Assembly (NCBI GenBank): GCA_013054445.1
Contig: JAAMPI010000525.1
Coordinates: 1 to 33,305, forward strand
Source of the DNA: Cudoniella acicularis
Lineage: Eukaryota > Ascomycota > Leotiomycetes > Helotiales > Helotiaceae
Direction of reading: 5' to 3'
Length of the DNA stretch: 33,305 nt
Made by a program: the position numbers and the translations under genes. The notes under the pieces are model-generated. The model worked only from the letters and a program-made list of their open reading frames with translations. It had not been told where the DNA came from and searched no databases. Of this stretch, positions 31,124-33,305 are shown in pieces. Each line of letters begins with the position of its first letter. Positions within the stretch are counted from its first letter, which is position 1.

Positions 31124-32618
31124 TTTGGGGAGAACTCGACTGGTTAGGTCGGCTCTGTCTGTCGTTTCTATTGCTGACCGCAACGTAGCGGATGTGGTGA
31201 AAGATTCGTGTAGAGGCCCTATGAAGATCAGCAATCGGCGTTGGGAGTTTGGTTTGTTTTGAGACCGGGTCCTTCATAGTTAGACAAGAGAATACACAAC
31301 CACTCTTCTCGATCGCTAAGCTATTCAAAATCGCACCAGAACACTTGAAAATCATAAAGCAACTGCGAAATAATCAAACATCAATGTAACTCGAGACCAA
31401 AAAAAAAGCATGAGCCATGTTCCTTTCCATCTAGGAACGTTCTATAACAGCATAGGTATTTTTCAAAGTAGTGCGAGTGAGTATGTCATGATAACCCCCG
31501 TGTAATTGAAAATATAACGGAACAAGCAAAACCTGTCTCTTTACTAAATCCATAAAACGGAAAGACAAGACGCTCAAAACTTAGGCCAATGCATAGTTTG
31601 TAATTTGTACCATAGCCTTCGAGGGAAGTGGGAAAGCACAAGAGGTATGACAGAAAACATCCCCCGACCAATCACCGGTTTAGGGGATAGAGGTCGGTGA
31701 GCAGTGCAACACTATTTGCAACATGTGTTCGTACACCTCAAAAGGGGTGACATAATTAATCAAAAATCTCCTCACCCAAAGTTTTGCCATGTCTCGTAGG
31801 TGCTGAATAAAGCGATCGAACTTTTGTCAATCTTTGGGGACCCCTCTGATACATCTTTGCGGCGAACATGACTGCGGGTCAGATCTTGTATTGCCAGTTA
31901 GCAACTCATATCCAAGTGTTATAACTTATTCTCACAAATTTCGCTTATGGGGTCTTACGGTGGAGTTTCAACAAAGATTTAATAATTTCCAGCTTAATTT
32001 TACTGCGCTTCTTCTTGCGTGTGATCAGCGGTCTTGGTTGAAATAGGGGAGAGCGTGAATAGGGTCCCGGAGCCAAAAATCAAAACAGTGAACGCGACAA
32101 CTGATGAACACCAAGTAAGAGATGTAACTGAACTGGAGAAATCAAATCGATTTTGAAAGAAGAGAAAACGTATTTTTATATGAAAGTATTGCGTCTGAGA
32201 CGGTGAGACCATCGGACTTCTGTGGCCCGCACTATCGTGACGAGTTTGGGCAAGTGTGCCGAGCAACCATGGAACTCTTCCGAGAAAGCGAGAAGAAAGG
32301 GAGTCCCGAGCTCACAGTCAACCTGAAGCTGCACCTCGTACACCCTCTTTAGAGAAGCTCACTGGCAAAGCATGGGAAGCTTCACATGATGTTGTGTCTC
32401 AGCAAAACAGGACACATCTTCCAGATGACCATTTCAAGCATGTGAGCCTACAGTAGCTCTCTTGCAAACGGAAGCTGCCGCCTTACCAGAAGATTCACAA
32501 CCTTTCAACCTAAAGAATCACAAAGCTCAACGGCGATGTTATTATTGCCTCTCGAACCCTCCTTTAGACCTCCTAAGAAAATTCCCCGCCACATAGCGAA
32601 CACGAAAAAGCAATAGAA
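31124..32618. other. Intergenic, no gene supported
   Basis: 1.5 kb between two divergently transcribed genes, so it should contain both promoters. Only short frames are open. The string TAGGAACGTTCT occurs at 31432-31443, 309 bp upstream of the SDR start. No repeat family or RNA gene recognised. Confidence 0.5.
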
Positions 32619-33305
32619 ATGTCACGATCATCCTTCTTCTCACGCTCCTCACGCGACTCCAACCCTCTTCTCCCCCAATACTCCCGCGACGCCTCGTTCT
32701 CCCTTCAAGACCTCTCACCCCGCGAAGACCGCTCCCGAAGCTCAGCAGCTTCTCCCTCGCCCCCACCATCCTTTTATCGCGATAATAATAATGCCAATCC
32801 ACACCAACTCTCGCCCTCCCCATCTCCATCCCGAACGAAGGCACGAAAGATACAGTTCGCTGCGCCTCCGCCACCTATAGCAACAAGTGTTCTTCTACTC
32901 TCTTCACAACCTGTTAAACAAGCCCCGAGCTTTTCAAGCTCCAGATGGGCAGGGGAATCTTCCTCAAGTCATATCCCGGGAAACAGGAGTGCCAGCCCCC
33001 AGATTCGGAGAGCTAGTGCACCCACAGATCCACTACTTGGCCTTGAAAGAAGAGAACGAGCTATCCAGCAAGAATTACAGCTGCTGCTAGATGCGCAATC
33101 TGCGGGCTTAGTACAAGGATTTGGCGGTGATGCTGCCCCAGATGGAAGCTCGGATGCTGGGAGCAGCACACCGACTTCAAGATCTGTGTTAAGGGACTCG
33201 AGCCGGAATGGTAGGAGCAAAGGTGGCATTGTGCCAGTAAGGCAGCCAAAACGCAAACCCTTGGGCTTGAGAGGTGCGAGGAGAGGTTTGCTTAAGGATA
33301 TGGGC
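32619..33305 (+). CDS. Ser/Pro-rich conserved fungal protein, 3' end beyond window
   Basis: An open frame of 229 codons runs from ATG 32619 to the window end without stop. It starts MSRSSFFSRSSRDSNPLLPQ. The first 150 residues are low-complexity Ser/Pro/Arg (SPSPPPSFYRDNNN, SPSPSPSRTKARKIQFAAPP). From about residue 140 the sequence becomes more ordered: DPLLGLERRERAIQQELQLL then LDAQSAGLVQGFGGD, a likely helix or coiled coil, then IVPVRQPKRKPLGLRGARRG. That last segment has the look of a conserved fungal block, but I cannot name the family with confidence. No signal peptide or membrane segment in the visible part. Confidence 0.7.
   Translation, partial: MSRSSFFSRSSRDSNPLLPQYSRDASFSLQDLSPREDRSRSSAASPSPPPSFYRDNNNANPHQLSPSPSPSRTKARKIQFAAPPPPIATSVLLLSSQPVKQAPSFSSSRWAGESSSSHIPGNRSASPQIRRASAPTDPLLGLERRERAIQQELQLLLDAQSAGLVQGFGGDAAPDGSSDAGSSTPTSRSVLRDSSRNGRSKGGIVPVRQPKRKPLGLRGARRGLLKDMG

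Noticed and set aside
1..33305. tRNA or rRNA genes, transposons, CRISPR-like arrays, known biosynthetic cluster core genes
   Set aside because: Looked for on both strands by eye; no cloverleaf, transposase, LTR, array or synthase signature was recognised. A covariance-model and repeat-library search would be needed to exclude small ones.

Overview
This window looks like nuclear DNA of a filamentous ascomycete (Pezizomycotina). The genes carry short introns of about 40-200 nt, with GT donors, CTRAY-type branch sites and YAG acceptors. The proteins are fungal in type (elongation factor Spt5, a fungal WDR68 with a long Q/S-rich head, a DUF1769/UPF0590 protein, several F-box proteins). Genes lie on both strands as independent units separated by 0.1-1.9 kb. 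The flavour is Leotiomycete-like, but I cannot fix the genus without a search. I built the exon models by hand from reading frame, splice signals and family similarity.

Layout. 1-2834 (-): WDR6/Trm734-like WD40 protein, 3' end off the window. 3007-3870 (+): a decayed short-chain dehydrogenase with three in-frame stops. 4990-6657 (+): a membrane-anchored alpha/beta hydrolase. 7044-7488 (+): a small single-pass membrane protein. 8017-9003 (-): a decayed zinc-type (MDR) oxidoreductase. 9877-13236 (+): Spt5. 13877-15183 (-): DUF1769 protein, convergent with Spt5. 15865-17333 (-): FBXO31-like F-box protein, possibly with one more 5' exon reaching 17697. 17.7-19.2 kb: GC-rich non-coding DNA. 19242-20891 (+): a small cupin with two unusually long introns. 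22116-24599 (-): WDR68/DCAF7-type protein. 24703-25929 (+): phosphopantetheine adenylyltransferase, divergent from WDR68 across 103 bp. 27302-29651 (+): an F-box protein with an internal tandem duplication and an acidic tail. 29967-31123 (-): an intact SDR. 32619-33305 (+): 5' part of a Ser-rich conserved fungal protein.

How the genes work together: they do not form a pathway cluster. Most are housekeeping (tRNA modification, transcription elongation, coenzyme A synthesis, ubiquitin-ligase adaptors). The accessory-looking parts are 3.0-9.0 kb, where two oxidoreductase genes are decaying, and the duplicated F-box gene near 27 kb.

Sequence quality matters here. Two conserved genes (WDR6-like and Spt5) are each broken by one extra base in a four-base A/T run, and Spt5 is essential in the fungi where it has been tested. 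These are more likely sequence errors than biology. There is also one undetermined base (20861). I found no convincing previously undescribed multi-gene system.
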